Positions 52,441 to 61,066 of a stretch of DNA of 64,000 bases are shown piece by piece (within the stretch, counting starts at the first letter, position 1; each line of letters begins with the position of its first letter). The translations under genes and the position numbers were made by a program. The notes under the pieces were generated by a model that worked only from the letters and a program-made list of their open reading frames with translations, searched no databases and had not been told where the DNA came from. The DNA comes from Guyparkeria hydrothermalis (GTDB lineage: Bacteria > Pseudomonadota > Gammaproteobacteria > Halothiobacillales > Halothiobacillaceae): assembly GCF_023555375.1 (NCBI RefSeq), contig NZ_JAJSEE010000003.1:239975-303974 (forward strand), written 5' to 3'.

Positions 52441-53391
52441 ATGCGCACGCTCTATCCCCCGATCGAACCCCTGGTCAATCACAGCCTGCCGGTCGGCGAC
52501 GGCCACGTGATGCACGTCGAGGAATGCGGACGGCTGACCGGTCAGCCGGTGCTGTTCCTGCACGGCGGGCCGGGGGCGGGGTGCAGCCCCATGCATCGGC
52601 GATTCTTCGACCCGGATCGCTACCGCATCATCCTGCCCGACCAGCGCGGGGCCGGGCGCTCGACCCCGCACGCGGGGCTGGAGGCCAACACCACCGCCCA
52701 CCTGATCGCGGACATGGAGCGGCTGCGCGAGACGCTGGAAATCGATCGCTGGCTGGTCTTCGGCGGCTCCTGGGGCTCGACCCTGGCGCTTGCCTACGCG
52801 CAGGCCCACCCCGAGCGGGTCACCGGGCTGATCCTGCGCGGCGTGTTCCTCTGTCGTCGGCAGGATATCCATTGGTTCTACCAGGACGGTGCCAGCCACG
52901 TATTTCCCGACCACTGGCAGGACTACCTCGAGCCGATTCCGGTCGAGGAGCGCGATGAGCTGGTCACGGCGTATCACCGCCGGATCAACGGCGAGGACCA
53001 GATCGCGCAGTATCACGCCGCCCGGGCCTGGTCGGTCTGGGAAGGACGCTGCGCGACGCTGCGCCCCGAGGCCGAGGTGGTCGACTACTTCGCCGACGCC
53101 CACCACGCCCTGTCGATTGCCCGGATCGAGAATCACTACTTCATGAACGACGCATTCCTCGATGCACCCCTGCTCGAGGGCATGGATCGCATCGCCCACA
53201 TCCCGGGCCACATCGTGCACGGTCGCTACGACATGGTCTGCCCGATCGACCAGGCATTTGCCCTGCACGAGCGCTGGCCGAACGCGGGCTTCGAGGTGAT
53301 CGACGATGCCGGGCACGCCGCGAGCGAGGCGGGCATCGTCGATGCCCTGGTGCGTGCCACCGATCGCTTCGCCGACGGGGGGCGCGCATGA
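52441..53391 (+). CDS. pip: Proline iminopeptidase
   Basis: 316 aa alpha/beta hydrolase (peptidase family S33) that releases N-terminal proline. Oxyanion motif HGGPG (41-45), nucleophile elbow GGSWGS (Ser110), [10 protein letters not shown], and the late acid and base in HGRYDMVCP and [11 protein letters not shown] 52441 fits the family start; the 255 bp before it hold no recognisable feature. Overlaps dtd by 4 nt, a conserved pairing. Confidence 0.95.
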   Translation: MRTLYPPIEPLVNHSLPVGDGHVMHVEECGRLTGQPVLFLHGGPGAGCSPMHRRFFDPDRYRIILPDQRGAGRSTPHAGLEANTTAHLIADMERLRETLEIDRWLVFGGSWGSTLALAYAQAHPERVTGLILRGVFLCRRQDIHWFYQDGASHVFPDHWQDYLEPIPVEERDELVTAYHRRINGEDQIAQYHAARAWSVWEGRCATLRPEAEVVDYFADAHHALSIARIENHYFMNDAFLDAPLLEGMDRIAHIPGHIVHGRYDMVCPIDQAFALHERWPNAGFEVIDDAGHAASEAGIVDALVRATDRFADGGRA

Positions 53392-53837
53392 TCGCGCTGA
53401 TCCAGCGGGCAACGCGGGGTGCCGTGCGGGTGGACGACGAGGTGGTCGGCGAGATCGGCGCGGGCCTGGTCTGCTTGGTGGGCGTGACGCAGGGCGACGG
53501 CGCGGCGCAGGCCGAGCGACTCGCCGGACGCGTGCTCAACTACCGCGTGTTCCCCGACGAGGCCGGTCGCATGAACCGCTCGGTGCGCGCGACCGGCGGT
53601 GGCGTGCTCGCCGTGCCGCAATTCACCCTGGCGGCGGATACCCGGCGCGGCAACCGCCCCAGCTTCACGCCCGCGGCCGATCCCGCCGAGGCCGAGGCGC
53701 TGTTCGACCGATTCGTCGCGGCCCTCGAGCGGGGGCATGACGGGCGCGTTGCGACCGGTCGCTTCGGCGCGGACATGCAGGTGGAACTGGTCAACGACGG
53801 ACCGGTGACCTTCTGGCTGGAGGCGCCGCCCGGCTGA
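53388..53837 (+). CDS. dtd: D-aminoacyl-tRNA deacylase
   Basis: 149 aa. Hydrolyses D-amino acids wrongly attached to tRNA. It begins [20 protein letters not shown], has the Gln-Phe-Thr-Leu motif ([20 protein letters not shown]) and the catalytic Gly-cisPro pair in [10 protein letters not shown] near the end. Length is normal. Coupled to pip by an ATGA overlap and followed by the terminator shared with soxZ. Confidence 0.96.
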   Translation: MIALIQRATRGAVRVDDEVVGEIGAGLVCLVGVTQGDGAAQAERLAGRVLNYRVFPDEAGRMNRSVRATGGGVLAVPQFTLAADTRRGNRPSFTPAADPAEAEALFDRFVAALERGHDGRVATGRFGADMQVELVNDGPVTFWLEAPPG

Positions 53838-53918
53838 CCGTCCGGCCCCGGTGACGATCAGTCGATCGAGCGGGGCGAGGGAGGTGATGGGGCGTTACAA
53901 GCCAAAGATAACGCGCAC

Positions 53919-53946
53919 AAAAAAGGCCCGCCGAATGGCGGGCCTT
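53919..53946. terminator. Terminator between dtd and soxZ
   Basis: Stem AAGGCCCGCC/GGCGGGCCTT with a GAAT loop. On the minus strand it is followed by six T, making a strong intrinsic terminator for soxYZ. On the plus strand it is weaker. Confidence 0.92.
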
Positions 53947-53969
53947 GTCGTTCCGAGGGTCAGTCTGCC

Positions 53970-54275
53970 TTAGGCAGCCTGGGTCGCCTCGTCGGACTCA
54001 CCGGTGTTGGAGGTCCAGGAGATGGTGACTTCGTCACCCTTGGCGCCCGGTACCTTGATGTTCAGGTACGGGTTCTTGGAAACGGCTTCCGACAGGTTGC
54101 CGTCCATTACCTGCTCACCGTTGACGGAGACCATCAGCTTCTGGATGAAGTTCGCCGGAATCTTCTCGCCGGTGGACTTGTCTTCGCGGTTGCCGGTTTC
54201 CATCGGGTGACGGATCAGGGCCTTCACGTCCAGAACGTCGCCGGCCGGAGAGATGCGCATGCGGATAGTAGACAT
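53970..54275 (-). CDS. soxZ: Sulfur-oxidation carrier subunit SoxZ
   Basis: 101 aa. Partner of SoxY in the periplasmic thiosulfate-oxidising complex. MSTIRMRISPAGDVLDVKAL, IRHPMETGNREDKSTGEKIP and NPYLNIKVPGAKGDEVTISW are strongly conserved SoxZ segments. There is no signal peptide; SoxZ is exported bound to the Tat-borne SoxY. AGAGGT lies 8 nt before the ATG. Codons look optimised for high expression. It lies 57 bp after soxY. Confidence 0.97.
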   Translation of the reverse strand: MSTIRMRISPAGDVLDVKALIRHPMETGNREDKSTGEKIPANFIQKLMVSVNGEQVMDGNLSEAVSKNPYLNIKVPGAKGDEVTISWTSNTGESDEATQAA

Positions 54276-54332
54276 AATCTATACCTCTTGGGTTATCTGT
54301 CTTTAATCAATGACTTCGGGTTCAGAGGCTGA

Positions 54333-54803
54333 TTAGCCGCCGCAGCCACCGATGGTTACCTTGACTTCCTTGGACGCCTTGTACAGCTTGCCGCCCGCGT
54401 TGACCACGCCAGTGACGTTGTCGGTCTCGCCCATACGGATACGGGTGGAGACGAACGGGTTGGCGCCGGACAGGTCGAAGGAAGCGACCAGCGGAGTCGG
54501 GTTCTTCGAAACGAAGATCGCAACCTTGTTGGAGTCAGCGATGGCGGACTCGATGGTGACCGGGACAACGGCGCCGTTCTCGGCGATGTCCGGGGCCTTG
54601 ACAGTGATGTCGCCGGAGTCGGCAACGTCACCGGAGCCGAACAGCTCGCTCAGGGCGTTGTCCATGCTCTCGGAATCGAAAGCGGCAGACGGCCACTCGG
54701 CGGCCAGGACCGCACGCGGGGACAGCAGGCCGGCACCAACAGCCAGGCCAGCAGCACTGGCAGCGAGGCTGCCCTTCAGAAATACGCGACGCTTGGTTTG
54801 CAT
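54333..54803 (-). CDS. soxY: Sulfur-oxidation carrier subunit SoxY
   Basis: 156 aa. Carries sulfur intermediates on the cysteine of its C-terminal GGCGG swinging arm, visible as VTIGGCGG at the end. The N-terminus has a twin-arginine signal (KRRVFLKGSLAASAAGLAVG). GAGGAG lies about 8 nt before ATG 54803. soxAX, soxB and soxCD are not in the window, so the rest of the Sox system is encoded elsewhere. Preceded by a sigma-54 type promoter and TTGCAA repeats. Confidence 0.97.
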   Translation of the reverse strand: MQTKRRVFLKGSLAASAAGLAVGAGLLSPRAVLAAEWPSAAFDSESMDNALSELFGSGDVADSGDITVKAPDIAENGAVVPVTIESAIADSNKVAIFVSKNPTPLVASFDLSGANPFVSTRIRMGETDNVTGVVNAGGKLYKASKEVKVTIGGCGG

Positions 54804-54846
54804 ATCTTAACTCCTCGTTAATGTGTGGGTGTCCACGCCCCCTATG

Positions 54847-54863
54847 AAGCATTCCCCGTGCCA
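54847..54863 (-). promoter_or_regulatory. Sigma-54 (-24/-12) promoter of soxYZ
   Basis: On the minus strand TGGCACGGGGAATGCTT matches the consensus TGGCACG-N4-TTGCWW at all but one position. GG and GC are spaced by exactly 10 bp. Transcription would start near 54838, giving a leader of about 35 nt to the soxY ATG, which has its own ribosome-binding site. Confidence 0.8.
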
Positions 54864-54912
54864 GGTTGTTAACCAACTGAAATAAAAAGGAATTGGGTGA
54901 TTTTGCGCCGCC

Positions 54913-54957
54913 GTTGCAAGTTGCAATCTGCAATTTTTCGCGCCCGGGCGTTGCAAT
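54913..54957 (-). promoter_or_regulatory. Candidate enhancer (UAS) sites for the sigma-54 activator
   Basis: Three tandem 7-bp units ATTGCAG-ATTGCAA-CTTGCAA (minus strand, 54914-54934) and a fourth ATTGCAA at 54951-54957, beginning about 50 bp upstream of the -24 element. Positioned as an upstream activator sequence between the activator gene and soxY. A GC palindrome CCCTCGGCGCCGAGAGGG at 54965 lies just after the activator gene's stop. Confidence 0.6.
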
Positions 54958-54986
54958 CAACTCACCCTCGGCGCCGAGAGGGCGGA

Positions 54987-56342
54987 TCACTTCTTCTCGT
55001 AGTTCTGCAATTTGCGCCAGAGGGTCGACTTGTTGATGCCGAGGATGTTGGCGGTCTTCTCGCGGTTGCCTTGTGCGTAGTCGAGGGTCTTCTCGATGTA
55101 GCGCCGCTCGAGCTCCTCGAGCGTGGGGTGGTCGGCATCGATGGCGGAGGCGCCGGTGTCCCCGGCTGCGGGGGCGGTGTCCTCGCCGGCGAGGTCGAGA
55201 TCGATCTCCTCGCTGTCGGACAGGGCCACGGCCCGTTCGATGGCGTTCTTCAGTTCGCGGACGTTGCCGGGCCAGGGGTAGTCGAGGATCGCCCGCTCGG
55301 CGCGCTCGGTCAGGCGCTTGGCCGGACGGCGGAAGCGACCGGCGAATTCGTCGATGAAGTGCTGGGCCAGGACTGGGATGTCCTCGCGCCGCTCACGCAG
55401 CGGCGGCATCTGCAGGCGCACCACGTTGAGCCGGTGGTAGAGGTCGTGGCGGAATTCCCCGGCCTTGACCATTTCGGCGAGGTTGCGGTTGCTCGCGACG
55501 ATAAAACGCACGTCGATCGGGATAGTCTGCACCCCGCCCACGCGGGTGATCTCCTGTTCCTGCACCACGCGCAGCAGCTTGACCTGCATGGCATCCGAGA
55601 TATTGCCGATCTCGTCGAGAAAGACCGTGCCGCCACTGGCGACCTCCAGCAGGCCTGGCTTGGCCGTGTTCGCGCCGGTGAACGCGCCCTTTTCGTGGCC
55701 GAACAGTTCGTTCTCCAAGAGGGTGTCGGTCAGCGCGCCGCAGTCGATCACGATGTAGGGCGTGCCGGCGAAGTCGGAGCGCTCGTGCGTGGCGCGCGCG
55801 GCCAGTTCCTTGCCCGAGCCGGACTCGCCCTCGATCATCACGTTGATGCGCACGTCGCGGATCTTGTCGATGATGTGGTAGACCGCCTCGATCGCCCGCG
55901 ACTGGCCCAGCATGGCGCGTTCGCCCGCCGCCACGGCCGGGGGCGGCTCGGCCGGCCCCTCGTGGAGCAGTCGGCGCGCCAGCTCGATCAGTTCTTCCGG
56001 ATCGTAGGGCTTTTTGACGAAATCGCTCGCCCCCAGCCGCAGGGCCTGGATCGCGTTGTCGATGGTGGAGTAGCCGGTGATCAGGATCACGGGCAGCTCG
56101 GGCCATTCGCCGCGCAGCCACTCAAGGAACTCCAGCCCGTTCATGCCGGGCATCTTGAGGTCCGAGATCACCAGGTCGACCGGGTTGTCGGCCAGCCACG
56201 TCTGGGCGGCCTCGACGGACTGGAAGCCGTGCACCGTCAGCCCTTCCGTGCGGGCGTAGCGGGAGAACAGGTCCGAGGCGCGTTCGTCGTCGTCGACGAA
56301 GGCGATTACCGGTGGGTTGTCGTTTGACCGGGGTGTCGTCAT
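54987..56342 (-). CDS. Sigma-54-dependent response regulator (probable Sox regulator)
   Basis: 451 aa. Receiver domain with phosphoacceptor D61 ([12 protein letters not shown]). The AAA+ domain has Walker A GESGSGKE (172-179), GAFTGA (219-224) and Walker B GGTVFLDE (237-244), all intact. The C-terminal Fis-type helix-turn-helix is [20 protein letters not shown]. Start ATG 56342 overlaps the kinase stop by 4 nt. Its position upstream of soxY and the -24/-12 promoter there make soxYZ the likely target. I recall a similar sigma-54 pair, TspS-TspR, described beside sox genes in Acidithiobacillus caldus. Confidence 0.93.
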   Translation of the reverse strand: MTTPRSNDNPPVIAFVDDDERASDLFSRYARTEGLTVHGFQSVEAAQTWLADNPVDLVISDLKMPGMNGLEFLEWLRGEWPELPVILITGYSTIDNAIQALRLGASDFVKKPYDPEELIELARRLLHEGPAEPPPAVAAGERAMLGQSRAIEAVYHIIDKIRDVRINVMIEGESGSGKELAARATHERSDFAGTPYIVIDCGALTDTLLENELFGHEKGAFTGANTAKPGLLEVASGGTVFLDEIGNISDAMQVKLLRVVQEQEITRVGGVQTIPIDVRFIVASNRNLAEMVKAGEFRHDLYHRLNVVRLQMPPLRERREDIPVLAQHFIDEFAGRFRRPAKRLTERAERAILDYPWPGNVRELKNAIERAVALSDSEEIDLDLAGEDTAPAAGDTGASAIDADHPTLEELERRYIEKTLDYAQGNREKTANILGINKSTLWRKLQNYEKK

Positions 56343-58360
56343 GGGCTCGCTGTGGGTTGCTTGGGTGACTGGGATGGTTCGGGTGGGCGGATGACGCGGG
56401 GGCGGGCCTTGTGCCGAGGCAGCACCACGCGTGCCAGCACGCCGCTCGCCTCGGGTTCGCCGGCGTCGCGGCGGTTTTCCAGCGTGAGTTCGCCGCCGTG
56501 GTACTGGACTATCCCTAGGCTGATCGACAGCCCGAGGCCCGTGCCGCGGTCGACCGCCTTGGTGGTGAAGAACGGGTCGAAGATCTGTTCGATCACCTCG
56601 AGCGGCAGGCCGCCGCCCTCGTCGCGGATCTCGATGCGGATGATCTCCTCGAGGCATTCGGCCTGGATCAGTATATGGCCACCGACCGGGCTGGCATGGA
56701 TGGCGTTCCGAACCAGGTTGGCGACCACCTGTTCCATCTGGCCGGGATCGAACTCGGCCTCGCAGCGGGCGGTGGCGCTCAGCAGGGCGAGATGCACGTC
56801 GGCCTCCATGGCCTCCGGCTCCATGCGGTCGATCACCTCCTCGAGCCACTCGGCCACCGCGACCGTCTCGTGCTCCGGAGGCAGCTGGCGGGCGAAGTTC
56901 ATCACGCCGCGCACGATGCGGCTGGCCCGGTGGGCCTCGGCGCGCAGGTCGCTCATGTCCTCGCGCAGCTCGGGTTGCTCGGCCGGCAGCTGGCGTTCGA
57001 TCAGGCGCGTGAGCGTGAGGATGTTGTTGAGCGGGTTGTTGATCTCGTGGCCGATGCCGGCGGCCATCTCGCCGATCGAGGCGAGCTTGGCCTGCTGCAG
57101 GGCCTTTTTCTCCGCCCGGTCGCGCCGGCGCGCCTCGCTGGCGAGCTGTTCGGTCAGGTAGCGGAACGAGGCCTGCAACTCGTGGACCTCGGTGGTGCGC
57201 GAGTCGACCGGGATGGGGCGATCGCGATCGCCGTCGGCAAAGCGCTTGAGGCTTTCGGAGAGCCGGATGATCGGCCGGGAGAAGTAGCGCGCGCCGAGAC
57301 CGGCGAACAGCAGGCTCATCACCAGTGCCAGCAGGCCGAAGCCGAACAGGCTCAGGCGGATGTCGCGAAACGGCGCGGTGGTGATGTCGGCCGGCAGCCG
57401 GAACGCCACGAACCACGAGGTGAGGCTGTGCGGGTAGGGGTGGTATTCCTGGTAGTAGTAGCGGGTCTCGCCGTCCTCGCTCAGGTAGGAGCCGTTCGAT
57501 TGCGCCACGGCGGCATCCCAGAACGCGCCGTCGTCGATCTGCCGGGCATCGGGCTGGCCGTTGGTCTCGCCGTTTTCGAACGGGCTGACAAAGCCGATCT
57601 CGCGCTGGTCGTCGAACAGGATCATGCCGTCGCGCGCCGGGGTGCCCGGGTTGTGCTCGATGATCATCACCTTGCCGTCCCGCGGGCGGGGCGAGAACGA
57701 CAGGATCTCGTCGAGCTGCTCGCCGAAGGTGTTGACCACCACGTAGCCCGCGGTGCGGTCGTCGACGTTGCGCAGCGGGCGCACCGCGTACAGGGTGCTC
57801 GGTTCGCGCCCGGGCAGCGCGTCGCCAAAGCCCAGCGGCAGGGTCATGAAGCTGATCTGGTCCGAGGGCAGGGCGGCGAGGCGTTGCAGGAACCGCTCGT
57901 TGTCGAATTCCTCCTCGACGTAGTTCACCTGCCCGAGGCTGTCGAACGAGGGCGAGGCGACCCGTCCCAAGGTGACCTTGATCACCGTGTTGCCGGCGGC
58001 ATCCAGAATACGGATACTCCCCAGCCCCGGCACGGTGCGCTGCAGGCCGGCCAGGAAGCGGTTGGCATTGATGCGCATCGAGGTCAGCTCGGGGTGGCGG
58101 ATGCCCATCGACGAGGCCATCAGGGCATTGAGCATCGTCTGGATTTCCTGCGACTGGCCGATGCCCTCGACCACCTCGCGCTCGTAGCGCATCCGGTTGC
58201 TCATCTCGCCGATCAGCGAGTCGATGTTCTCGTCGATCTCGCGGCTGATTTCCTTCTGGAAGCGCTGCTCGCTGTAGCTGGTCACGCCCCACACCAGCAG
58301 CACCAGCGGCACCAGGGTGGCGGTGAATGTCCACAGGAAGATGTTGACCGGCAGACGCAT
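56339..58360 (-). CDS. Membrane sensor histidine kinase (partner of the sigma-54 regulator)
   Basis: 673 aa. TM1 at about 7-27 and TM2 at about 333-358 flank a large periplasmic sensor region of about 300 residues that looks like a double Cache-type domain. Then come HAMP, a coil, the H-box GIGHEINNPLNNILTLTRLI, and the ATPase region with NLVRNAIHAS, DEGGGLP and GTGLGLSISLGI. The C-terminus is Pro-rich. The periplasmic location of the sensor is consistent with detecting thiosulfate or another sulfur compound, but the ligand is unknown. Divergent from bioF with 41 bp between starts. Confidence 0.93.
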   Translation of the reverse strand: MRLPVNIFLWTFTATLVPLVLLVWGVTSYSEQRFQKEISREIDENIDSLIGEMSNRMRYEREVVEGIGQSQEIQTMLNALMASSMGIRHPELTSMRINANRFLAGLQRTVPGLGSIRILDAAGNTVIKVTLGRVASPSFDSLGQVNYVEEEFDNERFLQRLAALPSDQISFMTLPLGFGDALPGREPSTLYAVRPLRNVDDRTAGYVVVNTFGEQLDEILSFSPRPRDGKVMIIEHNPGTPARDGMILFDDQREIGFVSPFENGETNGQPDARQIDDGAFWDAAVAQSNGSYLSEDGETRYYYQEYHPYPHSLTSWFVAFRLPADITTAPFRDIRLSLFGFGLLALVMSLLFAGLGARYFSRPIIRLSESLKRFADGDRDRPIPVDSRTTEVHELQASFRYLTEQLASEARRRDRAEKKALQQAKLASIGEMAAGIGHEINNPLNNILTLTRLIERQLPAEQPELREDMSDLRAEAHRASRIVRGVMNFARQLPPEHETVAVAEWLEEVIDRMEPEAMEADVHLALLSATARCEAEFDPGQMEQVVANLVRNAIHASPVGGHILIQAECLEEIIRIEIRDEGGGLPLEVIEQIFDPFFTTKAVDRGTGLGLSISLGIVQYHGGELTLENRRDAGEPEASGVLARVVLPRHKARPRVIRPPEPSQSPKQPTASP

Positions 58361-58401
58361 GGGGGCGAGCCTCGGGATGCGCCCGCCCCGCGGGGCGGCG
58401 C

Positions 58402-59589
58402 TTGGATTACGGTGAGGGTGACGCTATCACAAAGCATGACTGGACACAGTGGCTCGACGAGCGCGCCGCGGCGGGGCTGATCCGCCGACTGACGGTGGCC
58501 GGCTCGCCGCAGGGGCCGCGCATGCGGATCGACGGACGCGAGCGGCTGGCCTTCTGCAGCAACGACTACCTGGGGTTGGCCAATGACCCGCGACTGGCCG
58601 CCGCGATGCACGCGGGCATCGACCGCTACGGGGTGGGCGCCGGCTCGGCGCACCTGATCAACGGCCATTTCGAATCCCACGACCGGCTCGAGGTCGAGTT
58701 GGCCGACTGGCTCGGCGTGGAGGACGCGCGGCTGTTTTCCACCGGTTACATGGCGAACCTCGGGGTGGTCGGCGCCCTGGTGGGGCGCGGCGACACCGTG
58801 ATCGCCGACCGGCTGAACCACGCCTCGCTGATTGATGCCGTGCAGCTGTCCGGCGCGCGGCTGTCACGCTATCGCCACAACGACCTCGCCGATCTCGAGG
58901 CCCGTCTCGAGCGCGCGTCGGGCGAGCGCATGATCCTCACCGACGGGGTGTTCTCCATGGACGGCGACGTCGCCCCGCTGGCCGAGCTGGTCGAACTGGC
59001 CGAGCGTTTCGATGCCTGGCTGGTCGTCGACGAGGCGCATGCCTTCGGCGTGCTGGGCCAGACCGGTCGAGGCAGCTTCGAGGCCGCGGGCCTGGTCCCG
59101 GGCGAACGGGTGCTGCGCGTCGGTACGCTGGGCAAGGCCTTCGGTACCGCCGGGGCCTTCGTCGCCGGTGGCGCCGAACCGCTCGAGGTGCTCCTGCAGC
59201 GGGCGCGTACCTATCTCTTCACCACGGCCCAGCCGCCGGCCGTGGCCGAGGCCTCGCGGGCCGCGCTGGCCATCGTGCGCGACGAGGCCTGGCGGCGCGA
59301 CCACCTGGCCGCGCTGGTCGCCCGGTTTCGTGCCGGCGTGGCTGGCCTGGGTGGGCTCGAGCGGATGGCCTCGTCCACGCCGATCCAGCCGCTGGTGGTG
59401 GGCGAGGCCGATCGGGCCGTCGCGATGGCCGACCGGCTGGACGCGCGAGGCCTGCTGGTGCCGGCGATCCGTCCCCCGACGGTCCCGGCCGGTGGGTCGC
59501 GCCTGCGGGTGACCCTGAGCGCCGCCCACGAGGTGGCCGATGTCGACGCGCTCGTGTCGGCGTTGCGTGAATGCACTAACATCGTCTGA
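58402..59589 (+). CDS. bioF: 8-amino-7-oxononanoate synthase
   Basis: 395 aa PLP enzyme condensing pimeloyl-ACP or -CoA with alanine in biotin synthesis. LAFCSNDYLGLANDPRL near residue 50, DGVFSMDGDVAPL, VVDEAHAFGVLG and the PLP-Lys245 in VGTLGKAFGTAG are all present. The start is TTG 58402, the only suitable codon before the conserved region. No other bio gene adjoins it; bioB is 30 kb away. Confidence 0.94.
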   Translation: MDYGEGDAITKHDWTQWLDERAAAGLIRRLTVAGSPQGPRMRIDGRERLAFCSNDYLGLANDPRLAAAMHAGIDRYGVGAGSAHLINGHFESHDRLEVELADWLGVEDARLFSTGYMANLGVVGALVGRGDTVIADRLNHASLIDAVQLSGARLSRYRHNDLADLEARLERASGERMILTDGVFSMDGDVAPLAELVELAERFDAWLVVDEAHAFGVLGQTGRGSFEAAGLVPGERVLRVGTLGKAFGTAGAFVAGGAEPLEVLLQRARTYLFTTAQPPAVAEASRAALAIVRDEAWRRDHLAALVARFRAGVAGLGGLERMASSTPIQPLVVGEADRAVAMADRLDARGLLVPAIRPPTVPAGGSRLRVTLSAAHEVADVDALVSALRECTNIV

Positions 59590-59763
59590 GCGACCCGGGC
59601 ATTCCCCGCGCAAGACGTATGGGGAACCAACCGGATCTCCGGGAGTCACAGCGGGCGCTGACAGGCCCGCCGACCGGTCGAGCAAGGCCGCGTGACACAT
59701 TTCGCCGGATCAAAAGCGGTCGAGGGGCCGGCCGATCCGGCCATTATCCAAGGAGAGATGAAC

Positions 59764-60420
59764 ATGAAACGCATGACGTTGATCGCCGTTGCCGCCAGTG
59801 CGCTGCTTGCCGCTGGCTGTGCGCAGAACCCGTACACCAGTGAACAGGACAAGACCGCCAAGGGGGCGACCATCGGGGCCGGTGCCGGCGCGATTCTCGG
59901 TAACGTGATCGCCGGCTCGGGCAACAAGACTGGCGGCACCCTGATCGGTGCCGCGGTAGGCGCCACCGTCGGCGGCCTGGTCGGCCGCCAGATGGACGAG
60001 CAGGAACGCCAACTGCGCCAGGAGATGCAGGGCACCGGCGTGGACGTGCAGCGCCAGGGTGACACCATCCGCCTGCAGGCTCCCGAGTCGATCACCTTCG
60101 ACACCAACAGCGCCGACATCAAGCCGCAGTTCCGCAGCGCGCTCGATCAGCTGGCCCGCTCGATCCAGCAGTACCCGAACACCGTGGTACGCGTCGAGGG
60201 TCACACCGACTCGACCGGTTCGGCGAGCTACAACCAGGACCTGTCGCTCAACCGCGCACAGAGCGTCACCAGCTACCTGGCCCGCTCCGGCGTGGACGCG
60301 AGTCGCCTGCAGCCGGTCGGCTACGGCTTCAGTCGCCCGATCGCAACCAACGACACCCCCGAGGGTCGTGCGCAGAACCGCCGGGTCGAAATCCTGATCC
60401 TGCCGGCTCAGCAGCAGTAA
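59764..60420 (+). CDS. OmpA-family lipoprotein with glycine-zipper domain
   Basis: 218 aa. Lipoprotein signal KRMTLIAVAASALLAAGC with lipid-carrying C19. A glycine-zipper segment (GATIGAGAGAILGNVIAGSG, then GAAVGATVGGLVG) spans about 38-78. The C-terminal OmpA-like domain (about 105-215) has TFDTNSADIKPQ and VEGHTDSTGSASYNQ, binding peptidoglycan. It anchors the outer membrane to the wall. AAGGAG sits 8 nt before ATG 59764; an ATG at 59758 is too close to it. The codon bias suggests strong expression. Confidence 0.92.
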   Translation: MKRMTLIAVAASALLAAGCAQNPYTSEQDKTAKGATIGAGAGAILGNVIAGSGNKTGGTLIGAAVGATVGGLVGRQMDEQERQLRQEMQGTGVDVQRQGDTIRLQAPESITFDTNSADIKPQFRSALDQLARSIQQYPNTVVRVEGHTDSTGSASYNQDLSLNRAQSVTSYLARSGVDASRLQPVGYGFSRPIATNDTPEGRAQNRRVEILILPAQQQ

Positions 60421-60443
60421 GGCGCGACCTCCGTCTCGACGGC

Positions 60444-60472
60444 AAAGGCCCCGGTCAGTCCGGGGCCTTTTT
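60444..60472. terminator. Terminator after the OmpA-like gene
   Basis: Stem AAAGGCCCCGG/CCGGGGCCTTT followed by T residues on the plus strand. It overlaps the last codons of the converging DUF192 gene on the minus strand. Confidence 0.92.
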
Positions 60473-60946
60473 CGTGGGCGCTTCGAGCCGTGTGCCCGGT
60501 TCCAGCGCCAGGCGGCCGGCCGTGCCGGCGGGCAGTTCCAGCACGTAGCGCGCCGGGCCATGGCTCGGGTAACCGGGGCAGGGATCCTGGCGGCAGGGCG
60601 GCACGGCCACGTGCCGGTCCACGACGCGCCAGTCGGCATCCAGATACAGGATGTCGATGGCAAACGAGACGTTCTTCATCCAGAACGAGCGCGGCGCCTC
60701 GTCGGGGTAGACGAACAGCATGCCCTGATCGTCTGCCAGCGGCGAGCGGTGCATCAGTCCCCGCTGGCGGCTCGAGGGGGTGGTCGCCAGTTCAATCTCG
60801 AAACGCTCGCCGCCGAGCCACATCACCCGCAGGGCACCGTCGTCGGCGGCGGGCGCCCCCCAGGCGAGCCAGGCGATCAGCAGCGTCGCACCCAACAGGA
60901 GGGTGGTGGTCAGCGGGCGGGCGGTCAGGGGCGACGAGGCGGTCAT
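60455..60946 (-). CDS. DUF192 family exported protein
   Basis: 163 aa. One N-terminal hydrophobic segment (TTTLLLGATLLIAWLAWG, about 13-30) acts as a signal or anchor, followed by a DUF192 domain. Conserved phrases: TTPSSRQRGLMHRSPL, GMLFVYPDEAPRSFWMKN, FAIDILYLDADWRVVD and PARYVLELPAGTA. Function unknown. Its 3' end runs into the terminator of the converging OmpA-like gene. Confidence 0.9.
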   Translation of the reverse strand: MTASSPLTARPLTTTLLLGATLLIAWLAWGAPAADDGALRVMWLGGERFEIELATTPSSRQRGLMHRSPLADDQGMLFVYPDEAPRSFWMKNVSFAIDILYLDADWRVVDRHVAVPPCRQDPCPGYPSHGPARYVLELPAGTAGRLALEPGTRLEAPTKKAPD

Positions 60947-61066
60947 GCGCGCATCATAGCGCCGACGGCGCCTGGAGGCCCGACGATCGTCCTGACTCGC
61001 CCGGCGGGCGCTGATAAGATGTGCGCCCGTCATTTGCAGCGACACGCCAACATCGTCCAGGCCCCC

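Noticed and set aside
54987..58334. A single 1115-codon minus-strand gene covering kinase and regulator
   Set aside because: The part above 56342 is an out-of-frame reading of the kinase gene. The kinase (56339-58360) and regulator (54987-56342) are separate genes overlapping by 4 nt.
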